Below are positions 5,996-14,542 of a stretch of 46,484 bases of DNA, piece by piece. A program made the position numbers and the translations under genes. This stretch comes from Ignavibacteriaceae bacterium (GTDB lineage Bacteria > Bacteroidota > Ignavibacteria > Ignavibacteriales > Ignavibacteriaceae). Below the pieces are notes generated by a model. That model did not search any database. It was not told the origin of the DNA and worked only from the letters and a program-made list of their open reading frames with translations. The stretch's first letter is position 1, and every line of letters starts with the position of its first letter. The stretch spans positions 1 through 46,484 of the forward strand of contig JACZKK010000030.1 in assembly GCA_014860115.1 (NCBI GenBank), read 5' to 3'.

Positions 5996-8206
5996 CTACG
6001 CGATCTTTGCGTACTGAAGGTTGTCAGAATAATGTTTGATAAGATTTTTTCTAATTACAACATTGCTTTCCGAACTAATAGAAGGGTCTTTATTTATAAG
6101 GTCGAAAGCGATGTTCTTTGTTAAACTAATCAGCTCAACATCGCGAACAATATCTGCATACTTCAAGTCCGGGAAGCCGCTTTGCTTTGTGCTGAATATA
6201 TCTCCAGGTCCACGAAGTTTAAGATCTGTCTCCGCAATTTCAAATCCGTTATTTGTCTTAACCATTGTCTGAAGTCTGATTGCAGATTTAAATTTGTCCA
6301 ACATAGAACTGGAAAGGTACTCGAGATCGAGACGCAGTTGTATATTATACTGTACAATTTCATCCTTCGTCACGAGGACACAGAAAGCTTGCTTATCACT
6401 TCGTCCAACTCTTCCCCTTAGCTGATGAAGTTGTGAAAGACCAAACCGGTGTGCATCGTTGATTAAAATAATATTTGCATCCGGGATGTCGATACCAACT
6501 TCAATGACTGTTGTCGAAACCAGAACATCAAATTTTTTATTCAGGAAGAGCAGCATCTTCTCTTCTTTTTCCTGCCAGCTCATCCTACCGTGAATCAGTC
6601 CGAGTTTCAGGTTTTTAAGATGTGTCTTGCTCAACTCTTCGTAAAAAGTTTCTGCAGCCTTCAGTTCCAGCTTGTCTGATTCTTCAACTAATGGATAGAC
6701 GATAAATGTCTGGTAACCTTCCTTTTTCTTATCAATAATGAACTTAAAAATTTCCGGAAGTCTGCTTTCCCCGCGCAGAACCGTTTTAATCGGTTTCCTG
6801 TTCTTCGGCATCTCGTCAATTACAGAGATGTCCAGGTCGCCGTAAATAGTCATGGATATAGTTCGGGGAATTGGTGTAGCACTCATTACCAGAACTTCAG
6901 GAGTTTTTCCTTTACTCTGAAGTTTTGCTCTTTGCCTTACCCCAAAGCGATGCTGTTCATCAATTACCACTAATCCAAGATTTTTATAAATAACTTTTTC
7001 TTCAAGCAGTGCATGCGTTCCCACAACAATATCGGCCTCCTGTAATTCAATTTCCTGAAGCCTTTTATCTCGTTCTAATTTCTTCTGTCCTCCAAGAAGC
7101 AGAGAAACTTTTATTTCTCTTTCAGGGAAGCACTCATAAAGTTTTTTCATCATCTCGGAAATATTTTTCATGTGCTGGTCAGCTAGAATTTCTGTGGGTG
7201 CCATTATCGCAGCCTGATATCCGTTATCAACTGCAATTAACATTGCAATTAACGAAACGATTGTCTTTCCACTCCCAACATCTCCTTGTAAAAGCCGGTT
7301 CATTGGTTTTTCAGAGAGGAGATCATTTTTTATCTCACCTAAAACTTTTAACTGTGCTTTTGTTAATTCAAAGGGAAGAGTCTTTAAAAATGATTGAACA
7401 AGATTTGTCTTAATACTCATCTTATTTCCAATGAGCTTGCTCTGGTAGTTTTGTTTTCTCAGTGCAACTAGGAGTTCAAGATAGATTAGCTCTTCAAACT
7501 TGAATCGTTTTTGTGCTGAACTTAATTTATCGGACGATTCTGGAAAATGATAATTCCTGATGGCATCCTGAAGAGAAGTTAATTTATTTTGCCTGATTAT
7601 TTCATCCGGAAGAGTTTCTTCAACCTCGCCAACGTAATTCTCAACAGCAAGGCTGATGATTCTTCTTAAACTTAAATCACCGATGTTTCCTGATTTTAGT
7701 TCCTTTGGTATTCTGTAAAACGGAATGATCTTTCCTGTGTGAAGAAAACTTTTCTCTTCTTCTTCAGTTATTCTGTCAAAATCGGGATGTATAAACTGCA
7801 ATGCTCCGTATTTTGATTTGTCTGGTTTTGATGAGATGGCGAAAACGTCTCCCTCATTAAAAACAGAATGAAAATATTTTGTTCCGCGAAACCATACACA
7901 TTCAAAAAATCCTGTCTCATCCCTAAACTGAACTTTAAGAATTTCTTTCTTGCCAAAGCGTTTCTTTTCTTTTTTAAAGACTTTCCCGATTACAGTAAGT
8001 TCACCATCGTATCCATTCATCATATAACCGTAAGCTTTTGCTGCAGATAATACAGTTGTTCTATCCAGATGACCCGAGGGAAAGTAGAAAAGTAAATCGC
8101 GAATGGTTCGAATTCCGATTTTTGAAAATGATTCAGCCCTTTTAGGCCCGACGGACTTTAAATATTGAACAGAATCATCAATTGAGTTCTTTGAAACAGA
8201 TTTCAT
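5996..8206 (-). CDS. recG: ATP-dependent DNA helicase RecG
   Basis: RecG remodels stalled replication forks and Holliday junctions in the cytoplasm. The 736-residue product has the family layout: an N-terminal wedge/OB-fold part (VQYLKSVGPKRAESFSKIGI, then LLFYFPSGHLDR), the helicase core with Walker A GDVGSGKTIVS near residue 305, the DEQHRFGVRQR box near 414, VMSATPIPRTI, and motif VI QLRGRVGRSDKQAFC, with GLRLRGPGD-type residues (DLKLRGPGDIFSTKQSG) near the C terminus. Either ATG 8206 or the TTG just before it (8209) could start translation; neither has a clear Shine-Dalgarno. It is monocistronic, with the ATP-grasp operon promoter downstream and an intergenic repeat upstream. Confidence 0.96.
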   Translation of the reverse strand: MKSVSKNSIDDSVQYLKSVGPKRAESFSKIGIRTIRDLLFYFPSGHLDRTTVLSAAKAYGYMMNGYDGELTVIGKVFKKEKKRFGKKEILKVQFRDETGFFECVWFRGTKYFHSVFNEGDVFAISSKPDKSKYGALQFIHPDFDRITEEEEKSFLHTGKIIPFYRIPKELKSGNIGDLSLRRIISLAVENYVGEVEETLPDEIIRQNKLTSLQDAIRNYHFPESSDKLSSAQKRFKFEELIYLELLVALRKQNYQSKLIGNKMSIKTNLVQSFLKTLPFELTKAQLKVLGEIKNDLLSEKPMNRLLQGDVGSGKTIVSLIAMLIAVDNGYQAAIMAPTEILADQHMKNISEMMKKLYECFPEREIKVSLLLGGQKKLERDKRLQEIELQEADIVVGTHALLEEKVIYKNLGLVVIDEQHRFGVRQRAKLQSKGKTPEVLVMSATPIPRTISMTIYGDLDISVIDEMPKNRKPIKTVLRGESRLPEIFKFIIDKKKEGYQTFIVYPLVEESDKLELKAAETFYEELSKTHLKNLKLGLIHGRMSWQEKEEKMLLFLNKKFDVLVSTTVIEVGIDIPDANIILINDAHRFGLSQLHQLRGRVGRSDKQAFCVLVTKDEIVQYNIQLRLDLEYLSSSMLDKFKSAIRLQTMVKTNNGFEIAETDLKLRGPGDIFSTKQSGFPDLKYADIVRDVELISLTKNIAFDLINKDPSISSESNVVIRKNLIKHYSDNLQYAKIA

Positions 8207-8276
8207 CAATAGAAAAATAATCTATCGTTTTGCTAAACTCAAAAAATTTTTCTGAATCAGTTACTTAACTTTTCCT

Positions 8277-8386
8277 CGATGTCATTCTGGCGAGTGTAAC
8301 GAGTCCAGAATTTTTTGCATATGATTGGTTTTATAACTCCGGACCCATCTACGCTTTGTTTCGATGAGGCAAACTGCTGGAATGAC
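8277..8386. repeat. palindromic intergenic repeat, copy 1 (GTCATTCT...GGAATGAC type)
   Basis: The region has an outer arm GTCATTCTGGCGAG near 8281 and a facing arm CTGGAATGAC near 8377-8386, with inner TCCAGAAT and CTCCGGAC words. The same outer arms and words recur at 35179-35265 and 46377-46462. It looks like a non-coding, REP-like dispersed element in the recG-dgt gap. Confidence 0.6.
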
Positions 8387-8400
8387 CAACTTTAATGATG

Positions 8401-8430
8401 TTGCCCGTCATTTATGATAAATTATATTTA
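8401..8430 (+). promoter_or_regulatory. probable dgt promoter
   Basis: TTG at 8401-8403 and TATATTTA at 8423-8430 (one mismatch to TAnnTTTG) are spaced 19 bases apart, about 30 bases upstream of the dgt start. Motif-based only. Confidence 0.45.
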
Positions 8431-8464
8431 ATTTTAGAAAAGAAAATCAGGAAGGAAATAAAAT

Positions 8465-9832
8465 TTGGAATGGGAAAAGCTTTTAACCGATTCACGGCTT
8501 GGCGAGAAGAACCCGGCAAGACAAAAATTATCTGATGGAAGGAGCGAATTCCAGAAAGATTTTGATAGAATTGTTTTTTCTCCTGCATTCAGGAGGCTGC
8601 AGGACAAAACTCAGGTGTTTCCATTACCCGAGAGTGATTTTGTTCATACACGGTTAACTCACAGTCTTGAAGTTTCCTGTGTTGGAAGATCCTTAGGAAA
8701 TCTTGTTGGCGAAAATGTAATCAAAAGAAATCCTTTCCTTAACAATCGGTTTACAAAATTTCATTTTGGAGAAATTGTTGCAGCAGCCTGTCTTGCTCAC
8801 GACATTGGAAATCCTCCTTTCGGTCATTCCGGTGAAGATGCAATAGCAGAATATTTCCGCAGCGGTAATGGACAGAAATTCAAATCAAAAATCAGAGATG
8901 AAAAAAAGTGGACAGACCTGATTAAGTATGAAGGGAATGCTCAGGGGTTTAGAATCATAACTAAACTTCAGAACCCAAAGGTTAAAGGTGGATTGAACTT
9001 GACTTATTCAACTCTGGCTGCGATAACAAAATATCCCAGAGAATCATTCATCAATAGCCAAAACAAATCATTACAAAACAAAGCTTACAGAAAATACGGT
9101 TTCTTCCAGGCAGAGAAAGAAATATTTAATGAAGTTGCTGAGGCTACCGGGCTTGATTGTGTTAAGAGTGAAAAAACTTATTGGTGGTGTCGTCATCCAC
9201 TTGCATTTCTTGTTGAAGCTGCAGATGATATTTGCTACAGAGTTATGGATCTTGAAGATGGGTTCAGGCTTGGTTTGATTTCTTTCAAAGAATCTGAAGA
9301 ACTATTACGCCCATTAGTTTCAAAACAGAGTTTGAAGGATTACCGGGATAAAGATGAAAAAGACAGAGTTGGATACTTAAGAGCGGTAGCTATTAATGAG
9401 CTTGTTTACGAACTCGCAAAAGTTTTTATGGATGAAGAAAAAAATATTTTAACAGGAAAGTTTGAAAATGAGCTTATTAGCCAAATTAAAAGAGCCAATG
9501 CTTTGAAAAAGATAAAAGATATTTCGATTGCAAAGATTTATAAATCACGAAGTGTGGTTGAAAGAGAAGTCGCAGGCTACGAGGTTCTTGGTGGATTGCT
9601 GGATACTTTTATTAATTCTTATAACGAAGCATACGAAAAGAAAATTTCATCAAAGAATAAATCAGTTTTTGCGCTGCTTCCTGGAAGGATTGGCGAAGAT
9701 ATACCCGATGATCTCTATCTCAGACTATTACGAATAATTGATTTTGTTTCTGGTATGACTGATTCGTTTGCAGTTTCGCTCTTCAGAAAAATAAAGGGTA
9801 TCTCTCTGCCCGGCGGAAGAGTTACTGAATAA
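8465..9832 (+). CDS. dgt: dGTPase-like deoxynucleoside triphosphate triphosphohydrolase
   Basis: HD-domain enzyme that splits dGTP (or other dNTPs) into the deoxynucleoside and triphosphate, adjusting dNTP pools. The 455-residue product opens with the family signature (SDGRSEFQKDFDRIVFSPAFRRLQDKTQVFP), then HTRLTHSLEVS, which supplies the first metal His, and ACLAHDIGNPPFGHSGEDA, which supplies the HD pair. A later HPLAFLVEAADDICYRVMDLEDG segment gives the final Asp. The start is TTG 8465, placed by the Shine-Dalgarno AGGAAGGA at 8449-8456 with an eight-base spacer; the first codons (MEWEKLL) match the family start. It stands alone, with palindromic repeats on both sides. Confidence 0.93.
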   Translation: MEWEKLLTDSRLGEKNPARQKLSDGRSEFQKDFDRIVFSPAFRRLQDKTQVFPLPESDFVHTRLTHSLEVSCVGRSLGNLVGENVIKRNPFLNNRFTKFHFGEIVAAACLAHDIGNPPFGHSGEDAIAEYFRSGNGQKFKSKIRDEKKWTDLIKYEGNAQGFRIITKLQNPKVKGGLNLTYSTLAAITKYPRESFINSQNKSLQNKAYRKYGFFQAEKEIFNEVAEATGLDCVKSEKTYWWCRHPLAFLVEAADDICYRVMDLEDGFRLGLISFKESEELLRPLVSKQSLKDYRDKDEKDRVGYLRAVAINELVYELAKVFMDEEKNILTGKFENELISQIKRANALKKIKDISIAKIYKSRSVVEREVAGYEVLGGLLDTFINSYNEAYEKKISSKNKSVFALLPGRIGEDIPDDLYLRLLRIIDFVSGMTDSFAVSLFRKIKGISLPGGRVTE

Positions 9833-9872
9833 CTATGAACTCTGATTTGTCCGAGCCATTTTTTTGGATAAT

Positions 9873-9949
9873 GAATATCGAAAATTTAATCATGAATGAT
9901 GAAATAAAAACTTTTAAATTCTTTTTTGAGTATTCATTATTCGATATTC
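9873..9949. repeat. inverted repeat in the dgt / asparagine-synthase-like gap
   Basis: GAATATCGAA (9873-9882) faces TTCGATATTC (9940-9949), and both arms sit in longer, related AATGAATATCGA-like sequence. The 172-base gap carries no other recognisable feature. It could be a degenerate palindromic intergenic repeat. Confidence 0.4.
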
Positions 9950-10004
9950 CTGAGAGCTACTTTTTAAATTATTACCAATGGAATAATAATTTTAGCTTTT
10001 CGAA

Positions 10005-11699
10005 ATGAGCTGGATTTTCGGTTACTTTGGAATAACTGACAGAAAAAATTTTACTGCTCCGGAAAATCCACTTTATTCCTTCAAAGATTCAAATCTTATT
10101 CTGTTCGCCGGGGGAAATAATCAAACTTGCTTCTTCAAGTCAAATTCATTGGATTCCTGCTGGGCTGTGACCGGAGTAGGATTAAAATCTGAAAACGATG
10201 GTTACAATGTCTTTGGTGAAAATGAATGGGACATCCATTTAATTCCCAATCAAATAAATCTTAATCCAGTAAACGGACATTTCGTTGCCATAAAATATTA
10301 TAATAACGAACTTAAATTTTTTACTGATGAACTTGGATTGAGAGAAATATATTTAGTCCAAATTCCAAATGGATTTGGATTTACAACAAGGATCGAATGG
10401 CTAAAATATTTTATTAAGCCGGAAATTGATTTGAAGGAGTTCGGTTCGAGGTGGCTGTTGCAAAACCAAATCTCAAGAAAGAGCATAATTAAAAATGTAA
10501 AAAGACTGGTTTGTGCTAGTGCAACAATAAAAAATAATTCTTTATCAATTAATCAAAATCTCTGGCAGCCTGATTTTAATTCTGTAGCTGATCAAAGTTC
10601 ATTTAGCTTGTCTTTGAATAAATTGCTATCAATCAGCGACAAAAAAATCTCACTTAGTTTATCCGGTGGATTGGATTCAAGAATGCTTCTTTCTTATCTG
10701 GTTAACAAAAGTTCTGATTTATGGGATAGTCACACTTTCGGCGATCCAAATCATCCCGATTCAAAAATTGCTTCTGGGTTATTGATAAGTCTGAACCGAC
10801 AAAATGAAATTATAGATGATGAATTGCCCTCCATAGATAAACTCATTGAACTTGTCAAAACTTATTCCATTCAATCGGTTGTAACTAATCCGGTCAGTTC
10901 AATATTAAACCTGAGATTTTATGATAGACTTGCTGATCGGAACAGAATAATTATTGATGGTGGTTTTGGTGAAATCTGGCGAAGAGCATTTGCCAACAGA
11001 TTGTTGCTTATTGGAAGGAATGCACTCTTGAAAAAAGATGCAAAGACCGTATCGTCTTTTCTAAGATATAACCGTGCTGATATTTTTTTAGAAGATGCGA
11101 TGGTTGAAATGGAAAAGGGAGTAATTGAACAATTAGATAATTTATTTGAGGAAATGCCTGATGCAAAACAAATTAGTGCTGCAAGCTGGGTTGACCTTTT
11201 TTCAATCCGTTCAAGACTGGCGAACTATTATGCACCAGAACAAGCTCGCGTTGATCAGTACCTTATATCTTTTATGCCGTTAGTTCAGAAGAATATTCTG
11301 TATCTATTATTCGGATTAAGTGATGTAGATAAAAAGAATGGAAAATTGTTCAAGGAGTTAATCAAACAAAATTCAATTAAACTTACGAAATATCAGCTCG
11401 CAAAAGGAAATATTGTTCATCCATTTAACTCTTCATCAATAGGGGCAAGGTTACATTCCAGAATAAAGAATCGTCTGGGTTTAGGTTACCAAAGCAAGCA
11501 ACCTATTGAACTTTTAAACTCCCTCAAAGAGTTTATCAATGATACTATCCAATCATCGAAAGTAAGAAATTACGACTTATATGATCAGAAGAAAATTGAC
11601 AGAATTGCAAAAGATTTTTCTTCAAGGGGAGATGAATATTGTCAGGAGATTGATTGGTTCTTATCTTTTGAATTATTCAGACAGGGAATTTTAAAATAA
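10005..11699 (+). CDS. asparagine-synthase-like protein without the glutaminase cysteine
   Basis: The 564-residue protein has the two-domain plan of asparagine synthase. The N-terminal part begins MSWIFGYFG, clearly related to the MCGIFGYxG start of class II amidotransferases but with Ser in place of the nucleophilic Cys2. An in-frame stop at 9993-9995 with no other start codon after it fixes this N terminus. The synthase half carries the PP-loop SLSLSGGLDSRMLLSYL (SGGLDSR near residues 219-225), which binds ATP and adenylates a carboxylate. Loss of Cys2 means it cannot release ammonia from glutamine; it may use free ammonia or another amine, like beta-lactam synthetase and related natural-product enzymes. 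It is not in an operon, and its 3' end faces gpsA 11 bases away. Function not assignable. Confidence 0.8.
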   Translation: MSWIFGYFGITDRKNFTAPENPLYSFKDSNLILFAGGNNQTCFFKSNSLDSCWAVTGVGLKSENDGYNVFGENEWDIHLIPNQINLNPVNGHFVAIKYYNNELKFFTDELGLREIYLVQIPNGFGFTTRIEWLKYFIKPEIDLKEFGSRWLLQNQISRKSIIKNVKRLVCASATIKNNSLSINQNLWQPDFNSVADQSSFSLSLNKLLSISDKKISLSLSGGLDSRMLLSYLVNKSSDLWDSHTFGDPNHPDSKIASGLLISLNRQNEIIDDELPSIDKLIELVKTYSIQSVVTNPVSSILNLRFYDRLADRNRIIIDGGFGEIWRRAFANRLLLIGRNALLKKDAKTVSSFLRYNRADIFLEDAMVEMEKGVIEQLDNLFEEMPDAKQISAASWVDLFSIRSRLANYYAPEQARVDQYLISFMPLVQKNILYLLFGLSDVDKKNGKLFKELIKQNSIKLTKYQLAKGNIVHPFNSSSIGARLHSRIKNRLGLGYQSKQPIELLNSLKEFINDTIQSSKVRNYDLYDQKKIDRIAKDFSSRGDEYCQEIDWFLSFELFRQGILK

Positions 11700-11710
11700 A
11701 GATTGAATGA

Positions 11711-12706
11711 TTACTCAGTCTTCATATCTCGAGTCATAAGGTCAGTAGTTGCTTTTACGGGGTCTTTATCTTCGAAAAGTATTTTATAAACTTCATTTGT
11801 TATAGGCGTTTCTATTTCAATTTTTGCGGCGAGTTGTTTCGCAGAACGGGTAGTTTCAACACCTTCTGCTACTTGTTCCATTGAATTTAAGATTTGCTTT
11901 AGTTTCTTACCTCTCCCGATTTCTTCACCAACGTACCTATTGCGGCTGTGTCTGCTCATACAGGTAACTATTAAATCTCCCATTCCTGAAAGTCCTGCAA
12001 AGGTTTCGGGTCGGGCACCCATTGCTAAGCCGAGTCTGGATATTTCAGCAACGCCTCGTGTCATTATTGCGGCTTTTGTATTGTCTCCAAAACCAGCACC
12101 ATCAATTATTCCCGCACCGATTGCAATTATATTTTTAAACGCACCGCCAAGCTCAACACCAAGAATATCTGTTGATGCATAAACTCTAAAGTACGAAGTC
12201 ATGAATGCAGCCTGTATTGCTTTTGAAGTTTCAATATCAACAGAAGCTGCAACAACAGCGGTTGGTACTCTCTTGCTGACTTCTTCGGCATGGCTGGGAC
12301 CAGAGATAACTCCAATTTGGTTTTCATTAATATGAGGAAAAACATCTTTGATCATTTGCGACATAGTCATCAGTGTATTCTTCTCAATTCCCTTTGAAAC
12401 ACTAACCAAAATAGCATCTTCAATCATACGGTAATTTATTTTTTTAACTACATCTCTGAGAAACTGTGAAGGCACAGATAGTACGATCAAATTTTTATCA
12501 TCAGATGCTTCTTCAATGTCTGAAGTGATTAATATTTCTTCAGGGATTTTTATTCCGGGAAGGTAATCGGTGTTAATTCGTTTTTTTAGTAATTGACGGG
12601 CGTAACTTTTTTTGTATTCCCAGAGAGTTACGTTGTGACCGTTATAGTAAAGTAGAATTGCAAGGGTAGTTCCCCAGCCGCCAGCGCCGAGAACCGAGAT
12701 TTTCAT
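11711..12706 (-). CDS. gpsA: NAD(P)-dependent glycerol-3-phosphate dehydrogenase
   Basis: Reduces dihydroxyacetone phosphate to sn-glycerol 3-phosphate, the backbone for phospholipids. The 331-residue product has the N-terminal Rossmann motif VLGAGGWGTTLAILL (residues 4-18), the ISGPSHAEEV segment, ELGGAFKNIIAIGAGIIDG with the catalytic lysine, and GLSGMGDLIVTCMSRHSRNR. Length is normal for GpsA. It starts at 12706 in a TAATG junction with the plsY stop, so the two steps of lysophosphatidate synthesis (glycerol 3-phosphate, then its acylation) are translationally coupled. Confidence 0.96.
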   Translation of the reverse strand: MKISVLGAGGWGTTLAILLYYNGHNVTLWEYKKSYARQLLKKRINTDYLPGIKIPEEILITSDIEEASDDKNLIVLSVPSQFLRDVVKKINYRMIEDAILVSVSKGIEKNTLMTMSQMIKDVFPHINENQIGVISGPSHAEEVSKRVPTAVVAASVDIETSKAIQAAFMTSYFRVYASTDILGVELGGAFKNIIAIGAGIIDGAGFGDNTKAAIMTRGVAEISRLGLAMGARPETFAGLSGMGDLIVTCMSRHSRNRYVGEEIGRGKKLKQILNSMEQVAEGVETTRSAKQLAAKIEIETPITNEVYKILFEDKDPVKATTDLMTRDMKTE

Positions 12707-13377
12707 TAGCTGATTTTGTTTTTCTTTCTGAAACTGATTTTATTTTCATTCCCGTTGATTATTCTCACCAGATTTTTTCTATGTGTAAAAATAACAAGTG
12801 CAGTAACACCAATTATAAATGGGAAGAGAGTACTGTATCCGGGAATATCAACATGGAAAAGATTTTCTCTAATAAATAAAGTTGAGGGAACACTTATAGC
12901 AGCTATGATAGATCCTAAAGAAACGTATCTTGAGATTAATACAACCAATCCAAAAATTCCAACAGCGATGAGCATATCGATTGTGATTAATGTTAAAAGC
13001 ATTCCGAGAGCAGTAGCAATTCCTTTTCCTCCTTTAAATTCTGCAAATACTGTCCAGATGTGTCCTATCACTGCGGACATTCCTGCAATTATCTGAACTA
13101 AAGTAAAATCATCAAAAGGAGAAACGTTTTCAAAGGGAAGAGGACCATAAAACAATCTTGAAATAATAACAACAGCAATAGCACCTTTCAATGCATCAAG
13201 AAAAATAACTAATAAGCCATACTTCCAGCCCAAAACTCGCATAACATTTGTTCCGCCGGCATTTCCGCTGCCATGCTTTCTGATGTCGATACCACTCACG
13301 GCTTTACTAATAATTATACTGTTCGGAACTGATCCGATTAAGTAGGAAAGGATTACTATGATTGTTAATAATAACAT
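12706..13377 (-). CDS. plsY: acyl-phosphate:glycerol-3-phosphate acyltransferase
   Basis: Integral membrane enzyme that moves an acyl group from acyl-phosphate to glycerol 3-phosphate, the first step in phospholipid synthesis. The 223-residue product starts with a membrane helix (LLLTIIVILSYLIGSVPNSIII) and shows the three PlsY motifs: GSGNAGGTNVMR (about 37-48), the cytoplasmic loop EFKGGKGIATALG with the phosphate-binding glycines, and a late segment near the third motif. About five hydrophobic segments are visible. A short Lys/Asn-rich tail ends the protein. It leads the plsY-gpsA pair; no promoter matching the TAnnTTTG consensus was found upstream. Confidence 0.95.
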   Translation of the reverse strand: MLLLTIIVILSYLIGSVPNSIIISKAVSGIDIRKHGSGNAGGTNVMRVLGWKYGLLVIFLDALKGAIAVVIISRLFYGPLPFENVSPFDDFTLVQIIAGMSAVIGHIWTVFAEFKGGKGIATALGMLLTLITIDMLIAVGIFGLVVLISRYVSLGSIIAAISVPSTLFIRENLFHVDIPGYSTLFPFIIGVTALVIFTHRKNLVRIINGNENKISFRKKNKIS

Positions 13378-13535
13378 TTATTTATCTAAAAATTATGATG
13401 AAAAACTAAACATTTGACAACTAATAAACAACGAACTTTCATACCATTTAAAAATCGTTTGAATTTGCACTCATTGGATGATACATTAATTAATAAGGTT
13501 CAGTCAAAGGTATTAATTTCCACCTAAAATGACGA

Positions 13536-13570
13536 TTTGTTTTTTTTTGAGGTTGGTTTTGATATATTTG
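13536..13570 (+). promoter_or_regulatory. promoter of the 54-residue protein gene
   Basis: TTTG at 13536-13539 and TATATTTG at 13563-13570 match the -33/-7 consensus with a 23-base spacer. The element ends 23 bases before the ATG at 13594. Confidence 0.6.
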
Positions 13571-13593
13571 CGCCTCAAATTAAAGGAGTTGAT

Positions 13594-13758
13594 ATGGCTA
13601 AACAGCAATCATTTTCAGATAAGTTAAAAAAGAAGAAAAAAAGCGATCTTATAACTGTAAAGTTCATTAAATCGATGAAAACTACAGGTGGAAATTACAA
13701 ATTCAATGAAAAGTTCGTTCAGTTAGAGGATTTAAATAAACTTTCAGAAGTAAAGTAA
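13594..13758 (+). CDS. small basic protein, DUF4295-like
   Basis: A 54-residue Lys-rich protein (MAKQQSFSDKLKKKKK at the N terminus). The core VKFIKSMKTTGGNYKFNEKFV resembles the DUF4295 pattern of Bacteroidota (KVIKxVKSxKTGAYxFKEEIV), small proteins usually encoded next to rpmB and rpmG; this match is from memory and tentative. The start is fixed by AAAGGAG at 13582-13588, five bases before ATG 13594; a frame extended upstream to 13537 would begin inside the promoter. It stands alone with its own promoter and a strong terminator, which implies real expression. The basic character fits a ribosome- or nucleic-acid-associated role, which is inference. Confidence 0.75.
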   Translation: MAKQQSFSDKLKKKKKSDLITVKFIKSMKTTGGNYKFNEKFVQLEDLNKLSEVK

Positions 13759-13785
13759 TTAAGCACTTTTCTGGTTAAAAGTGTC

Positions 13786-13822
13786 AACGCGATGGACTTT
13801 TAAGTATCTATCGCGTTTTTTT
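13786..13822 (+). terminator. intrinsic terminator after the small basic protein gene
   Basis: An 11-bp stem with one G-U pair, AACGCGATGGA (13786-13796) with TCTATCGCGTT (13807-13817), has a 10-base loop and is followed by a T run. A smaller hairpin (CACTTTT/AAAAGTG) lies just upstream. Confidence 0.85.
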
Positions 13823-13855
13823 ATTCTATATTAATTAATGTATCCGAGATCTTTA

Positions 13856-14362
13856 CTATGTAAACAAATCCAGAGACCAACTTCCCTCCAGCTCAAGCAG
13901 TTTTTGTTTAACATCCAGTCCACCACCGTAACCAGTAAGACTACCATTGGCGCCAATAACACGATGACACGGAATTATTATTGGGATCGGATTAGCACCA
14001 TTTGCTGAAGCAACAGCACGCATTAGATTTTTATCACCCATTCGGTTTGCTAACTCACCGTAACTGATAGTTTCTCCGTAAGGAATTTTTATCAATTCAT
14101 TCCAAACTTTTTTCTGAAACTCTGTGCCGAGTAATTCAAGTGGTAAATCAAATCCTTTTCTTGTTCTGTTGAAGTATTCTTCAAGTTGAGTAAAGACATT
14201 AAATAGTTTATCATCATTAATAGAAACATTATTTAAGTATAGGTTCTTTTCAGAAGTTTGTTTTTTGTTGATATGAATATTTCTTACTCCAATGCTTGAA
14301 CAAATTACTTCTATATTTATTCCTAAGAACTTTTTTAATGCGGTATATAATTCTTCACTCAT
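13856..14362 (-). CDS. ogt: methylated-DNA-protein cysteine methyltransferase
   Basis: Suicidal repair protein that transfers the methyl group of O6-methylguanine (and O4-methylthymine) to its own cysteine. The 168-residue product has the MGMT core: GTEFQKKVWNELIKIPYGETISYGELA, then AVASANGANPIPIIIPCHRVIGANGSLTGYGGGLDVKQKLLELEG. Cys132 of PCHRV is the acceptor. The N-terminal 75 residues are the short ribonuclease-like domain; there is no Ada DNA-binding or zinc domain, so this is Ogt-type and probably not self-regulating. Single gene on the minus strand, facing the terminator of the small basic protein gene. ogt and C-terminal ada names are interchangeable here. Confidence 0.94.
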   Translation of the reverse strand: MSEELYTALKKFLGINIEVICSSIGVRNIHINKKQTSEKNLYLNNVSINDDKLFNVFTQLEEYFNRTRKGFDLPLELLGTEFQKKVWNELIKIPYGETISYGELANRMGDKNLMRAVASANGANPIPIIIPCHRVIGANGSLTGYGGGLDVKQKLLELEGSWSLDLFT

Positions 14363-14413
14363 TTATTCTGAAATTTTTTATTGATTGAAAGCTTTACTTT
14401 ATACTCTTGTAAA

Positions 14414-14477
14414 GCCACGAATTCACGAATTTCATTGGTATTTCTAAAACGCTCTCGTTGATTTGTGAATTAGTGGC
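14414..14477. repeat. palindromic intergenic repeat (GCCAC...GTGGC type)
   Basis: GCCACGAATTCACGAAT (14414-14430) faces ATTTGTGAATTAGTGGC (14461-14477), a 17-bp inverted repeat with two mismatches and a 30-base loop. It fills the gap between ogt and the nfu terminator. The element at 37187-37243 has the same GTGGC/GCCAC ends. Confidence 0.6.
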
Positions 14478-14482
14478 TGATC

Positions 14483-14520
14483 AAATAAAAAAGGGAAGAA
14501 ACCATCTTTGATTTCTTCCC
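14483..14520 (-). terminator. intrinsic terminator after the Nfu gene
   Basis: Read on the minus strand, GGGAAGAAA (complement of 14512-14520) pairs with TTTCTTCCC (complement of 14493-14501) around a 10-base loop and is followed by TTTTTTATTT (complement of 14483-14492). It lies 23 bases after the nfu stop. Confidence 0.85.
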
Positions 14521-14542
14521 CTTAAATTACAGGTAAATAATT

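Noticed and set aside
8210-8464. A small RNA or tRNA gene in the recG-dgt gap
   Set aside because: No cloverleaf or conserved tRNA boxes; the sequence is explained by the palindromic repeat and the dgt promoter.
13537-13758. 73-residue version of the small basic protein
   Set aside because: Its first codons overlap the promoter; AAAGGAG before ATG 13594 sets the start.
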